A stretch of 64,000 bases of DNA, from positions 17,988-81,987 of the forward strand of contig NZ_SMDC01000016.1 in assembly GCF_004343155.1 (NCBI RefSeq), read 5' to 3'. The DNA comes from Marichromatium gracile. GTDB lineage: Bacteria; Pseudomonadota; Gammaproteobacteria; Chromatiales; Chromatiaceae. Below the pieces are notes generated by a model, which worked only from the letters and a program-made list of their open reading frames with translations, was not told where the DNA came from and did no database searches. The translations under genes were made by a program, and so were the position numbers. Shown piece after piece: positions 35,891 to 44,769 of the stretch; position 1 is the stretch's first letter, and every line of letters starts with the position of its first letter.

Positions 35891-36024
35891 ATGGTGCCGA
35901 GGAGAGGACTTGAACCTCCACGAGCTTTCGCCCACATGGACCTGAACCATGCGCGTCTACCAATTCCGCCACCTCGGCATGAGGGTCGGGATGATGGGCC
36001 TTGGCCCGTCGCTCCCTGGCGAGG
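35891..36024 (-). repeat. Right arm of 134-bp inverted repeat containing tRNA-Leu
   Basis: Reverse-complement partner of 34892-35025. The tRNA part is identical in both arms and the three differences lie in the leader. Confidence 0.9.
35892..35978 (-). tRNA. tRNA-Leu (anticodon CAG), second identical copy
   Basis: An 87-nt sequence identical to the left copy but on the opposite strand, with encoded CCA (TGG on the plus strand at 35892-35894). It has its own consensus promoter at 36031-36059. I see no clear terminator downstream in the 211-bp gap to holC, towards which it is transcribed. Confidence 0.96.
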
Positions 36025-36030
36025 CGGCAA

Positions 36031-36059
36031 ATAATAGTGAGACAAGCCGACCCTGTCAA
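36031..36059 (-). promoter_or_regulatory. Promoter of the right tRNA-Leu
   Basis: On the minus strand TTGACA (36059-36054) and TATTAT (36036-36031) are separated by exactly 17 bp. This is a near-consensus sigma70 promoter, different in sequence from that of the left copy. Confidence 0.85.
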
Positions 36060-36096
36060 CGCTAAACTGGATTTTTTTCCGACAGACTGGATTCAC

Positions 36097-38793
36097 GTGC
36101 CAAAAAGAAGACCCTCATCGACCGCGCGACACGCGGACCCGCATCGCCAGCGCGAGGCGAAGAAGTACGCAAACCCCATCCCCAGCCGCGAGTTCATCCT
36201 CAAACGCATGGAGGAAGCGGGCGCGCCGCAGTCCTTCGAGGAGCTTACCGGCGTGCTCGGGCTCGACGACGAGCAGGACCTGATCGCGCTCGAGCGCCGT
36301 CTCGGCGCCATGGTGCGCGACGGCCAGCTGGTGCGTAACCGCAACGACGCCTTCTGTCTGGTCAACAAGCGTGACCTGATCGCCGGACGGGTGATCGGCC
36401 ATCCCGACGGGTTCGGCTTCCTGCGTCCCGACGCCGGTGGCGACGACCTCTATCTCTACAACAAGGAGATGCGCACGCTGTTCCACGGCGACCGCGCGGT
36501 GGTCCGGGTCAGCGGCCGGGATCGTCGCGGGCGGCTCGAGGGCGCGGTGGTCGAGATCCTCGAGCGCAACACCCGCTCGGTGGTGGGGCGGCTCTACAAG
36601 GAGAGCGGTGTCGGTTTCGTGATGCCCGACAACAAGCGTCTGGCCCACGACGTCATCATCCCCAGCGACCGCTATGCCGGCGCCGACCAGGGGCAGATCG
36701 TGGTCGCCGAGATCACCGACCAGCCGACCCGTCGCACTCAGCCGATCGGTCGTGTCGTCGAGGTGCTCGGCGACAACATGGCCGCCGGGATGGAGACCGA
36801 CATCGCCATCCGTACCCACGACCTGCCGGTGGAGTGGCCGGTCGAGGTCGAGGCCGAGATCGCCGGGCTCTCCGCGGAGGTGCCGCAAGAGGCGAAGGCG
36901 GGGCGTGTCGACCTGCGCAAGCTGCCGCTGGTGACCATCGACGGGGCCGACGCGCGCGACTTCGACGACGCCGTCTACTGCCAGCGCACCCCCAAGGGCT
37001 GGAAGCTGCTGGTCTGTATCGCCGACGTCTCGAGCTATGTCCGCCCCGGCACCGCGCTCGACAAGGAGGCCTATGCCCGCGGCAACTCGGTCTATTTCCC
37101 CGACCGGGTGATCCCGATGCTCCCGGAGGTGCTCTCCAACGGGCTGTGCTCGCTCAACCCCCACGTCGATCGGCTGTGCATGACCGCCGAGCTCTATCTC
37201 AACGACGAGGGCAAGATGATCCGCAGCCGCTTCTACGAGGCGGTGATGCGCTCGCACGCGCGTCTGACCTACGACGAGGTCTGGGCGATGCTCGACGCCG
37301 GCGATGCCGAGCTCTGTGAGCAGCATGCCGAGGTGCTGCCCCATCTCCACGAGCTCTACCAGCTCTTCCTGGTGCTGCAGCGCTCGCGCGCCGAGCGCGG
37401 TGCGATCGACTTCGACACCACCGAGAGCAAGTTCGAGTTCAACGACCAGGGCCGCATCTCCGGCGTGGTCCCGGTGATCCGCAACGATGCCCATCGCATC
37501 ATCGAGGAGTGCATGCTCGCGGCCAACGTCGCCGCCGCACGCTTCTTCGAGCGTCGCCGCATCCCGGCGATCTTCCGTATCCACGACACCCCCAGCGAGG
37601 AGAAGCTCAGCGACCTGCGCGAGTTCCTCGGTCAGCTCGGGCTGCGTCTGCCCGGCGGCGCCAAGCCGACTGCGGCCGACTACGCCGAGCTGCTCGACTA
37701 CGTCAAGGATCGCCCCGATCGCCACCTGATCCAGACCGTGCTGCTGCGCTCGATGCAGCAGGCGATGTACAGCTCCGACAACGCCGGGCACTTCGGCCTC
37801 GCCTTCGACGCCTATACCCACTTCACCTCGCCGATCCGCCGTTACCCCGACCTCATCGTCCATCGCATCATCAAGCAGGTGCTGGCAGGCGCCACCGCGG
37901 CCGATCTCGACTACTCCAAGACCGAGCTGCAGCAGGCCGGCGAGCACTGCTCGGGCACCGAGCGGCGCGCCGACGAGGCCACCCGCGACGCCTCCGACTG
38001 GCTCAAGTGCGAGTTCATGCGCGACAAGCTCGGTCAGGAGTTCGACGGCACCATCACCAGCGTCAACTCCTTCGGCCTGTTCGTCGAGCTCGACGAGGTC
38101 CATATCGACGGTCTGGTGCACATCACCGCGCTCGACAACGACTTCTACCACTTCGATCCCATCGGGCACCGGCTCGACGGCGAGCGCACCGGCACCGTCT
38201 ACCGGCTCGGCGATCGGCTGCGGGTGCAGCTCGCGGCGGTCAACCTCGACGATCGCAAGATCGACTTCGTGCTCGCCGAGTCGACGCGTCCCAAGCGCGC
38301 GCCCAAGCCCGGTGCCTCGCGCAACAGCCGCAAGCGCAACGGTCGCAGCCGCAAGCAGCGCGCCGAGGGTCAACCGCAGCAGCCGGTCGAGTCGGTCGAG
38401 CAGCCGGTCGTCGAACACTCGCCCGCGCCCGAGCTCGCCGCCGAGGAGACGCCGAAGCCGCGCAAGTCGCGCCGCAAGCCCAAGGGTGCGCGCCAACCCG
38501 CCGCGTCCGAGCAGACGCAGCAGGTGCAGCCGGAGCCCGCGGCCGAGCCCGCTCCCCAGGGTGAGCAGGGCGGGGATGCCCCCACGCCGGCGAAGAAGCG
38601 TCCGCGCAAGCGCAAGCCGAAGAAGACGACGCCCGAGTCCGTCGCCGCACCCGCGCAGCAGCCGGTGGCGCCGTCGGGTGATGAGGCCCCGAAGGCTGAG
38701 ACCAAGGCGCGCAAGCCGCGCTCGCGCAACCGGCGCAAGCGCAACAAGAGCGGCAACGGTAACGGCAATGGCAACGGGGCCCCGCAGGCATGA
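36097..38793 (+). CDS. rnr: Ribonuclease R
   Basis: Processive 3'-5' exoribonuclease of the RNB family that degrades structured RNA. The N-terminus has EAKKYANPIPSREFIL, cold-shock domains follow, then the RNB catalytic core with DGADARDFDDAV (metal-binding aspartates), and an S1 domain (about 640-725: EFDGTITSVNSFGLFVELD). A basic, low-complexity tail of about 165 aa, ending in a Gly/Asn repeat, makes it 898 aa against 813 in E. coli. The frame is open further upstream, but that part overlaps the tRNA promoter and inverted repeat, so I chose the GTG at 36097. rlmB overlaps by ATGA. Confidence 0.92.
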   Translation: MPKRRPSSTARHADPHRQREAKKYANPIPSREFILKRMEEAGAPQSFEELTGVLGLDDEQDLIALERRLGAMVRDGQLVRNRNDAFCLVNKRDLIAGRVIGHPDGFGFLRPDAGGDDLYLYNKEMRTLFHGDRAVVRVSGRDRRGRLEGAVVEILERNTRSVVGRLYKESGVGFVMPDNKRLAHDVIIPSDRYAGADQGQIVVAEITDQPTRRTQPIGRVVEVLGDNMAAGMETDIAIRTHDLPVEWPVEVEAEIAGLSAEVPQEAKAGRVDLRKLPLVTIDGADARDFDDAVYCQRTPKGWKLLVCIADVSSYVRPGTALDKEAYARGNSVYFPDRVIPMLPEVLSNGLCSLNPHVDRLCMTAELYLNDEGKMIRSRFYEAVMRSHARLTYDEVWAMLDAGDAELCEQHAEVLPHLHELYQLFLVLQRSRAERGAIDFDTTESKFEFNDQGRISGVVPVIRNDAHRIIEECMLAANVAAARFFERRRIPAIFRIHDTPSEEKLSDLREFLGQLGLRLPGGAKPTAADYAELLDYVKDRPDRHLIQTVLLRSMQQAMYSSDNAGHFGLAFDAYTHFTSPIRRYPDLIVHRIIKQVLAGATAADLDYSKTELQQAGEHCSGTERRADEATRDASDWLKCEFMRDKLGQEFDGTITSVNSFGLFVELDEVHIDGLVHITALDNDFYHFDPIGHRLDGERTGTVYRLGDRLRVQLAAVNLDDRKIDFVLAESTRPKRAPKPGASRNSRKRNGRSRKQRAEGQPQQPVESVEQPVVEHSPAPELAAEETPKPRKSRRKPKGARQPAASEQTQQVQPEPAAEPAPQGEQGGDAPTPAKKRPRKRKPKKTTPESVAAPAQQPVAPSGDEAPKAETKARKPRSRNRRKRNKSGNGNGNGNGAPQA

Positions 38794-39533
38794 AGGACTG
38801 TGCCGCAGTCGCCGGGATCCACAGCGCCCGCGCGGCGCTGAAGTTCGGCGCCGAGGGGGTCGGCGCGCTCTGGCTCGAACGCAGCCGGCGCGACCGTCGT
38901 CTCGGTGAGCTCGCCGAGCTGGCGCGCGCCGCCGGCGTCGAGGTCCGTCAGGTCGACCGCGACACCCTGGAGCGCGCCGCCGAGGGCGCCAACCACCAGG
39001 GCGCGGTGGCCTGGGTGCGGGTGCCCGCGGCGCGCGCCGAGGCCGACCTCGATCGTCTGCTCGATGCCCTCGAGGTGCCGCCGCTGCTGTTGTTGCTCGA
39101 CGGCGTGCAGGACCCGCACAACCTCGGCGCCTGTCTGCGCAGCGCCGACGCCGTCGGCGTGCATGCGGTGGTCGCGCCCAAGGACAACGCCGTCGGGCTG
39201 ACCCCGGTGGCGTGCAAGGTCGCCAGCGGTGCTGCCGAGACCGTGCCCTATGTCCAGGTCACCAACCTCGCACGCACCATGGACCGGCTCAAGGATCGCG
39301 GCATCTGGCTGATCGGCACCGCCGGCGAGACCGATGCCGAGCTCTATGGCGCCGATCTGCGCGGCCCGCTGGGGCTGGTGATGGGCCGCGAGGGCAGCGG
39401 GCTGCGCCGCCTCACCCGGGAGCGCTGCGACGCCCTGGTGCGGCTGCCGATGCTCGGTCAGGTCGAGAGCCTCAACGTCTCGGTCGCTGCCGGGGTCTGT
39501 CTTTACGAAGCGCTGCGCCAACGGCGCGGCTGA
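38790..39533 (+). CDS. rlmB: 23S rRNA (guanosine-2'-O-)-methyltransferase RlmB
   Basis: SPOUT-family methyltransferase that modifies G2251 of 23S rRNA. It is 247 aa. An N-terminal substrate-binding domain (GIHSARAALK) precedes the SPOUT core with DPHNLGACLRSADAVG, LVMGREGSGLRRL and VESLNVSVAAGVCLYE, the three SpoU motifs forming the knotted SAM site. It overlaps rnr by 4 bp (ATGA), the usual rnr-rlmB pairing. Confidence 0.95.
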   Translation: MKDCAAVAGIHSARAALKFGAEGVGALWLERSRRDRRLGELAELARAAGVEVRQVDRDTLERAAEGANHQGAVAWVRVPAARAEADLDRLLDALEVPPLLLLLDGVQDPHNLGACLRSADAVGVHAVVAPKDNAVGLTPVACKVASGAAETVPYVQVTNLARTMDRLKDRGIWLIGTAGETDAELYGADLRGPLGLVMGREGSGLRRLTRERCDALVRLPMLGQVESLNVSVAAGVCLYEALRQRRG

Positions 39534-39569
39534 ACCCATCGACGCGCCGCTCCGCCCCGTCACCCGTCC

Positions 39570-40232
39570 TCAGTCGGCGGGCTCCGGGGCGTAGGCGCGC
39601 AACAACACCTCCACCCCCTGCTCGATCCGGCGCGCCAGCGTCGCCGCGTCCGCGCGCGGACAGCCGCCGCTGAACAGCCCGGTGGTCTGCAACCCCTGCC
39701 ACATCCCCAACAGCTGCTCGGCGGCCAGGGTGCAGTCGTGTGCCCGCAGATCGCCGCGGCGCACCGCCTCGGCGAGGATATCGGCGAGCTTGTCGCGGGT
39801 TGCCGTCGGACCCTCGCGATAGATCAGCGGTCCCAGCCAGGGCTGCTGGCTCGCCTGGCTCGCCACCATCCGGTGCATGGTGACGAAGTCCTCGCTGGAG
39901 AGGAACTCCATCAACACCCCGCCGAACTCGATCAGGGTGCGGCGCAGCCCCGGCGCGTCGGTCGGCAGCTGGTCGAGGATCGCGGTCATCTCCGCGCGCT
40001 GGGCGAGCACGGTGGCGCGGACCAGGCCCTGCAGGTCGCCGAAGTGGGCATAGACGGTGACCTTGGACACCCCGGCGGCGCGGGCGATGCCCTCGATGCT
40101 CAAGGCCTTGGTCGAGCCGGCGAAGAACAGCGCGCGGGTGGCGTCGATGATCGCCTGGTGCTTGGCGGGATCGGGTGGCCGACCGCGGCGTGGCGTGGTG
40201 GCGGCCTCTGGCTTGGTCGTGGTCTTTTGCAT
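39570..40232 (-). CDS. TetR-family repressor of the adjacent efflux operon
   Basis: A 220-aa regulator with an N-terminal HTH (IIDATRALFFAGSTKALSIEGI then ARAAGVSKVTVYAHFG, residues about 28-72) and a helical ligand-binding C-terminus of the AcrR/TetR_C type. It is divergent from the RND membrane-fusion gene with 103 bp between starts. A 24-bp imperfect palindrome begins one base before its ATG, so it probably represses itself and the pump. The inducer is unknown. Confidence 0.88.
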   Translation of the reverse strand: MQKTTTKPEAATTPRRGRPPDPAKHQAIIDATRALFFAGSTKALSIEGIARAAGVSKVTVYAHFGDLQGLVRATVLAQRAEMTAILDQLPTDAPGLRRTLIEFGGVLMEFLSSEDFVTMHRMVASQASQQPWLGPLIYREGPTATRDKLADILAEAVRRGDLRAHDCTLAAEQLLGMWQGLQTTGLFSGGCPRADAATLARRIEQGVEVLLRAYAPEPAD

Positions 40233-40256
40233 TTACTAAACGCTTTCGTACATTAA
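40233..40256. promoter_or_regulatory. Candidate TetR operator and promoter
   Basis: TTACTAAACG-CTTT-CGTACATTAA is a 24-bp imperfect dyad (7 of 10 pairs) in an AT-rich spot of the divergent region. A plus-strand promoter-like pair, TTTACT (40232-40237) and AATAAT (40255-40260) with 17 bp spacing, overlaps it, so binding would block transcription of the pump genes. Confidence 0.5.
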
Positions 40257-40335
40257 TAATGGATAGGTCCCGTCACGGGGGCCGTCCAGACCATAACCGA
40301 ATCCCGTTCAGCGACGAACGGGTGGAGTCCCGCGA

Positions 40336-41391
40336 GTGCGTTACCTGATCCTTCCGCTGGCGCTGCTGCTCGGCGCCTGTCAGCCCGAATCCTCCGGGAG
40401 CGAAGCCGTCGCCGAGGCCCCGCCCTGGGTGCTGGCGACCACCCTCGAACCCGCCGCGGGCACCGTCTGGCGACTCACCGGAAGCGTCCATGCCCGTCAC
40501 GAGATCCCGTTGGCCTTTCGCATCGGCGGGGCGATCGTCGGCCGTGCGGTCGATGCCGGCGAGCGGGTCGAGGCCGGTGCTGCGCTCTTCACCCTCGATC
40601 CGGCCGATGTCGAACAGCAGCGGGTGGCGGCCGAGGCCACGGTGGCCAGCGCCCGCGCCGAGACCGAGAACGCCGAGCGCGAGCGTGAGCGTCTCGCCGA
40701 CATGCTCGAGCGTCGCCTGGCCAGCCAGCAGGAGTACGATCGCGCCGAGACCGCTGCGCGTGCCGCGCGCGAGCGACTGGTGGCCGCCGAGGCGAGCCTC
40801 GAGCAGGCGCGCAACGCGGTCGGCTATGCCACCCTGCGCGCGCCCACCAGCGGCGTGCTGATCGCCGTCTCCGGTCAGCCGGGACAGGTGGTGGCCGCCG
40901 GCGAACAGATCGCGGTGCTCGCCGAGGACGGCGCGCGCGAGGCCGAGGTCGAGGTCCCCGAGGACCGGCTCGAGGCGCTGCCCGAGCACGCCGCAGCGCG
41001 ACTGCTCGGCGTGAGCGCGGGCTTCGATGCCGAGTTGCGCGAACTGGCCGGGGCGGCCGACGCCGCCACCCGGACCTGGCGCGCCCGCTATCGGCTGATC
41101 GAGGGCGCCCCGGCGCCGCTCGGCGCTACCGTCACCCTGCGCTTCACCAGTCCGCTCGACGCTGCCGCGGGCCTGGTGGCGCGGGTGCCCCTGGGCGCCG
41201 TGCTCGAACGCGGTCGCGGCGCCCAGGTGTTCCGGATCGACGGCGAGCAGGTAGTGGCCGAGCCGGTGCGGGTGCTGGGGCTGTTCGACAGCGGGGTGGA
41301 GATCCACACCCGGCTCGCCCCCGGGACCCCGATCGTCGCACTCGGGGTCGATCGGCTCGAACCCGGTCAGCGGGTGCGGGTGCGGCCATGA
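40336..41391 (+). CDS. RND efflux membrane-fusion lipoprotein
   Basis: Periplasmic adaptor linking an RND pump to an outer-membrane channel. It starts with GTG at 40336 and has a lipoprotein signal (YLILPLALLLGAC; acylated Cys near residue 15), a split lipoyl domain (FRIGGAIVGRAVDAGERV and YATLRAPTSGVLIAVSGQPGQVV), a coiled-coil hairpin (about 95-160) and a beta-barrel. It is 351 aa and overlaps the pump gene by ATGA at 41388. No outer-membrane factor gene is adjacent. Confidence 0.9.
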   Translation: MRYLILPLALLLGACQPESSGSEAVAEAPPWVLATTLEPAAGTVWRLTGSVHARHEIPLAFRIGGAIVGRAVDAGERVEAGAALFTLDPADVEQQRVAAEATVASARAETENAERERERLADMLERRLASQQEYDRAETAARAARERLVAAEASLEQARNAVGYATLRAPTSGVLIAVSGQPGQVVAAGEQIAVLAEDGAREAEVEVPEDRLEALPEHAAARLLGVSAGFDAELRELAGAADAATRTWRARYRLIEGAPAPLGATVTLRFTSPLDAAAGLVARVPLGAVLERGRGAQVFRIDGEQVVAEPVRVLGLFDSGVEIHTRLAPGTPIVALGVDRLEPGQRVRVRP

Positions 41392-44300
41392 GCGAGGGAC
41401 GTTTCAACCTCTCCGCGCTCGCGGTGCGCGAGCGCTCCGTCACCCTGTTCTTCATCCTGCTCACCGCGCTGGTCGGGCTGATGGCCTTCCTCCAGCTCGG
41501 TCGCGCCGAGGACCCCGCCTTCACCGTGCGGGTGATGGTGGTCTCGGCGCAGTGGCCGGGGGCGAGTGCGCGACAGATGCAGGACCTGGTCGCCGAGCCG
41601 CTGGAGAAGCGCATCCAGGAGGTCGCCTACTTCTACAAGGTCGAGACCACCGCGCGCCCCGGGCGCGTCGACCTGCTCGTCGAGTTCCAGGACTACACCC
41701 CCTCGGAGGAAATCCCGGAGCTCTACTACCAGGTACGCAAGCGGATGCAGGACGCCGCCCCGAGCCTGCCCGCCGGGGTGCGCGGCCCCTTCGTCAACGA
41801 CGAGTTCTCCGACGTCTACTTCGCCCTCTATGCGCTCGCGGCGCCGGGGCTCGAGCCGCGCCTGCTGGTGCGCGAGGCCGAGCGCGTGCGCGACCGTCTG
41901 GCGCGGGTCGAGGGGGTGCAGAAGGCGCGGCTGCTCGGCGAGCGTCCGCAGCGCTTCTTCGTCGAGTTCGATCACGCCCGGCTGGCCAACCTGCAGCTCA
42001 CCCCGCAGGCGGTGATGGACGCGCTGCAGGCACAGAACCAGCTGCTGCCGGCCGGTTTCGTCGAGACCGAGGGGCCGCGTCTGGCGCTGCGCCTGGATGT
42101 CGGGCTGCGCGACCCGGAGGAGATCCGTCGCGTGCCGCTGCGCGTCGGTGGCCAGCTGGTCAGTCTCGGCGAGGTCGCCGAGGTGCGCCGCGGCTACGAG
42201 GACCCGCCCGAGTACCTGGTCCGCGCCGGTGGCGAGGACGCGGTGCTGCTCGGGGTGGTGATGCGGCGCGGCGAGAACGGGCTGGAGCTGGGCGCGCGGC
42301 TCGATGACTTCGTCGCGCGTCTGGAGGCGGAGCTGCCGCTCGGCATCACCCTGACCCGGCTGACCGACCAGGCCGACGCCATCGCCCACGCCGTCGACCT
42401 GTTCCAGATCAAGTTCCTGGTCGCCGTCGGGGTGGTGATGCTGGTGAGCTTCGTCGCCCTCGGCTGGCGCGCCGGACTGGTGGTCGGCATCGCCATCCCG
42501 CTGACCCTGGGGCTGACCTTCCTGCTGATGCTGATCCGCGGCATCGATCTCGACCGGGTCTCGCTCGGCGCGCTGATCATCGCCCTCGGGCTGCTGGTCG
42601 ATGACGCCATCATCGCCATCGAGATGATGCTGGTGAAGATGGAGGCCGGCTGGGACCGATTGCGCGCCGCCGCCCACGCCTGGACGGTGACCGCCGCGCC
42701 GATGCTCAGCGGCACCCTGGTGACGGCGATCGGCTTCGTGCCGATCGGCTTCGCCCGCTCCGGGGTGGGGGAGTACGCCGGCAACATCTTCTGGGTGCTG
42801 GCCTTCGCGCTGCTCGTCTCCTGGCTGGTGGCGGTGACCTTCACCCCCTATCTGGGCTCGCTGCTGCTCGCCGACCCCAGGCCCGGCAAGGATCACGGCG
42901 AGGGCTACGACGGCCCGCTCTACCAGCGGCTACGCGCGCTGATCCGCCGCTGCGTGGGCCACAAGCGGCTGGTGGTCGGCTTCACCTTCGCGCTGCTGGC
43001 GCTGGCCGTCGCCGGGCTCGCCGGTCCGGTGCAGAAGCAGTTCTTCCCCAGCTCGGACCGCCCCGAGGTGCTGGTCGACATCTATCTCCCCGAGGGCAGC
43101 AGCATCGGCGCGACCGACGCGGTGACCCGTCGTGTCGAGTCGGTCCTGGCCGAGGCCCCGGGGATCGCCTCGGTGTCGAGCTATGTCGGCGCCGGCGCGC
43201 CGCGCTTCTTCCTCGCGCTCAACCCCGAGCTGCCCAACCCGGCCTTCGCCAAGCTGATCGTGGTGGCCGAGGACGTCGCCGCGCGCGATGCGCTGATCGC
43301 GCGGCTGGAGTCGCACATCGCCGCCGGCGACTTCCCCGAGGCGCGGGTGCGGGTGCACCGGCTGCTCTACGGCCCGCCGGTGATCTGGCCGGTGACCTTC
43401 CGCGTCGTCGGTCCCGACCCGTTGCAGCTGCGCGCCTTGGCCGACCGGGTGCGCGCCCTGGTCGCGTCCGATCCGCACACCCGCGGCGCCCATCTCGACT
43501 GGGACGAGCGGGTGCCGGTGGTGCGTCTCGCGCTCGACCCCGACCGGCTGCGACTGATCGGGCTGACCCCGCGCGAGATCGCCCAGCAGATGCAGTACGC
43601 GCTCACCGGCATCGTCGCCACCGAGATCCGCGAGGACATCCGCAACGTCTCGCTGGTGCTGCGCGGCAGCCAGGACCAGGCGGTGCGGGCCGAGGCGCTC
43701 GCCGACCTCACCCTGAAGACGCTCGACGGGCGCACCGTGCCGCTGGCCCAGGCCGGCAGCCTCAGCATCGGCTTCGAGGATCCGGTGCTCAAACGCTATA
43801 ACCGCGAGCCCTTCATCGCGGTGCAGGCCGAGGTGAGCGGTGCCCAGCCGCCGGACGTCACCATGGCGATCTGGTCGCGACTGGCCGAGCTGCGCGCGAC
43901 CCTGCCGCCGGGCTATCGCATCGACATCGGCGGCGCGGTCGAGCAGTCGGCCAAGGCCGACGCCTCGATCCAGCGGGTACAGCCGATCATGCTGGCGTTG
44001 CTGTTGATCGTGGTGATGCTGCAGATGCGCAGCTTCTCCGGCACCCTGATGGTGGTGGCGACCGCGCCGCTGGGGGTGATCGGCGCGACCCTGGCGCTGC
44101 TGGTCGGCGATCGTCCGTTCGGTTTCGTCGCCCTGCTGGGGATGCTCGGGCTGGCCGGTATCCTGATGCGCAACACCCTGATCCTCGCCCAGCAGATCGA
44201 GGTCAACCTCGCCGCGGGCATGGCCCGCGCCGACGCGCTGATCGAGGCCACGGTGCGCCGCACCCGACCGGTGGTGCTCACCGCCGTCGCCGCCATCCTC

Positions 44301-44444
44301 GCCTTCCTGCCGCTGGCCACCGACACCTTCTGGGGACCGCTGGCCTATGTGCTGATCGGCGGCATCCTGGTCGGCACCGCCATCACCCTGCTGTTCCTGC
44401 CGGCGCTCTACGCCCTCTGGTTCCGCGTGCGGCTGGAGGGGTGA
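41388..44444 (+). CDS. RND efflux pump inner-membrane transporter
   Basis: Proton-driven AcrB-like transporter, 1018 aa with 12 predicted membrane helices and two large periplasmic loops. The N-terminal ALAVRERSVTLFFILLTALVG, the transmembrane segment LIIALGLLVDDAIIAIEMM (proton-relay Asp pair in GLLVDDAII) and C-terminal LGMLGLAGILMRNTLIL are typical. Being shorter than AcrB and paired with a lipoprotein adaptor and TetR repressor, it probably exports organic compounds. The substrate cannot be predicted. Confidence 0.92.
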   Translation: MSEGRFNLSALAVRERSVTLFFILLTALVGLMAFLQLGRAEDPAFTVRVMVVSAQWPGASARQMQDLVAEPLEKRIQEVAYFYKVETTARPGRVDLLVEFQDYTPSEEIPELYYQVRKRMQDAAPSLPAGVRGPFVNDEFSDVYFALYALAAPGLEPRLLVREAERVRDRLARVEGVQKARLLGERPQRFFVEFDHARLANLQLTPQAVMDALQAQNQLLPAGFVETEGPRLALRLDVGLRDPEEIRRVPLRVGGQLVSLGEVAEVRRGYEDPPEYLVRAGGEDAVLLGVVMRRGENGLELGARLDDFVARLEAELPLGITLTRLTDQADAIAHAVDLFQIKFLVAVGVVMLVSFVALGWRAGLVVGIAIPLTLGLTFLLMLIRGIDLDRVSLGALIIALGLLVDDAIIAIEMMLVKMEAGWDRLRAAAHAWTVTAAPMLSGTLVTAIGFVPIGFARSGVGEYAGNIFWVLAFALLVSWLVAVTFTPYLGSLLLADPRPGKDHGEGYDGPLYQRLRALIRRCVGHKRLVVGFTFALLALAVAGLAGPVQKQFFPSSDRPEVLVDIYLPEGSSIGATDAVTRRVESVLAEAPGIASVSSYVGAGAPRFFLALNPELPNPAFAKLIVVAEDVAARDALIARLESHIAAGDFPEARVRVHRLLYGPPVIWPVTFRVVGPDPLQLRALADRVRALVASDPHTRGAHLDWDERVPVVRLALDPDRLRLIGLTPREIAQQMQYALTGIVATEIREDIRNVSLVLRGSQDQAVRAEALADLTLKTLDGRTVPLAQAGSLSIGFEDPVLKRYNREPFIAVQAEVSGAQPPDVTMAIWSRLAELRATLPPGYRIDIGGAVEQSAKADASIQRVQPIMLALLLIVVMLQMRSFSGTLMVVATAPLGVIGATLALLVGDRPFGFVALLGMLGLAGILMRNTLILAQQIEVNLAAGMARADALIEATVRRTRPVVLTAVAAILAFLPLATDTFWGPLAYVLIGGILVGTAITLLFLPALYALWFRVRLEG

Positions 44445-44556
44445 GGGAGGTCGCCAGCGACCAGCCGTCAGTGGGTGCGGATCCGCGCCGCCTGTGGCCG
44501 CACGCCGACATCACACATCATTCACTTTGCGCGCTTCGCGGCTTTGCGGTTCAATC

Positions 44557-44619
44557 CTGGCCGCTGGCCGCTGGCCGCTGGCCGCTGGCCGCTGGCCGCT
44601 GGCCGCTGGCCGCTGGCCG
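44557..44619 (+). repeat. Heptanucleotide tandem repeat (CTGGCCG)x9
   Basis: Nine perfect head-to-tail copies of CTGGCCG occupy 44557-44619 in the 325-bp gap between the RND pump and the glycosyltransferase. The array is preceded by TTTGCGCGCTTCGCGG and CTTTGCGGTTCAATC. Seven is not a multiple of three and the array is outside a gene, so length changes would alter promoter context rather than a frame. Confidence 0.95.
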
Positions 44620-44621
44620 CA

Positions 44622-44649
44622 TTGCGTCCGTCCCGCGAGGGCGTAGAAT
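44622..44649 (+). promoter_or_regulatory. Candidate promoter immediately after the heptamer array
   Basis: TTGCGT (44622-44627) and TAGAAT (44644-44649) are 16 bp apart, with the -35 only two bases from the last repeat unit. A hairpin (CACCCCGACG 44711-44720 with CGTCGGGGTG 44728-44737) sits in the leader before the glycosyltransferase ATG. Confidence 0.5.
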
Positions 44650-44769
44650 CCCTCATCGATCCCAGTGATTTTCCCGCGCCGGCGTCCGCGTGACGCCGCC
44701 ACCTCCCTGCCACCCCGACGTCTACGGCGTCGGGGTGGTGTTGTTGAAGCCTGACGGATACCGATCGCT

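Noticed and set aside
44557..44619. Repeat array as a CRISPR
   Set aside because: The units are 7 bp and directly adjacent with no spacers; likewise at 53245-53305.
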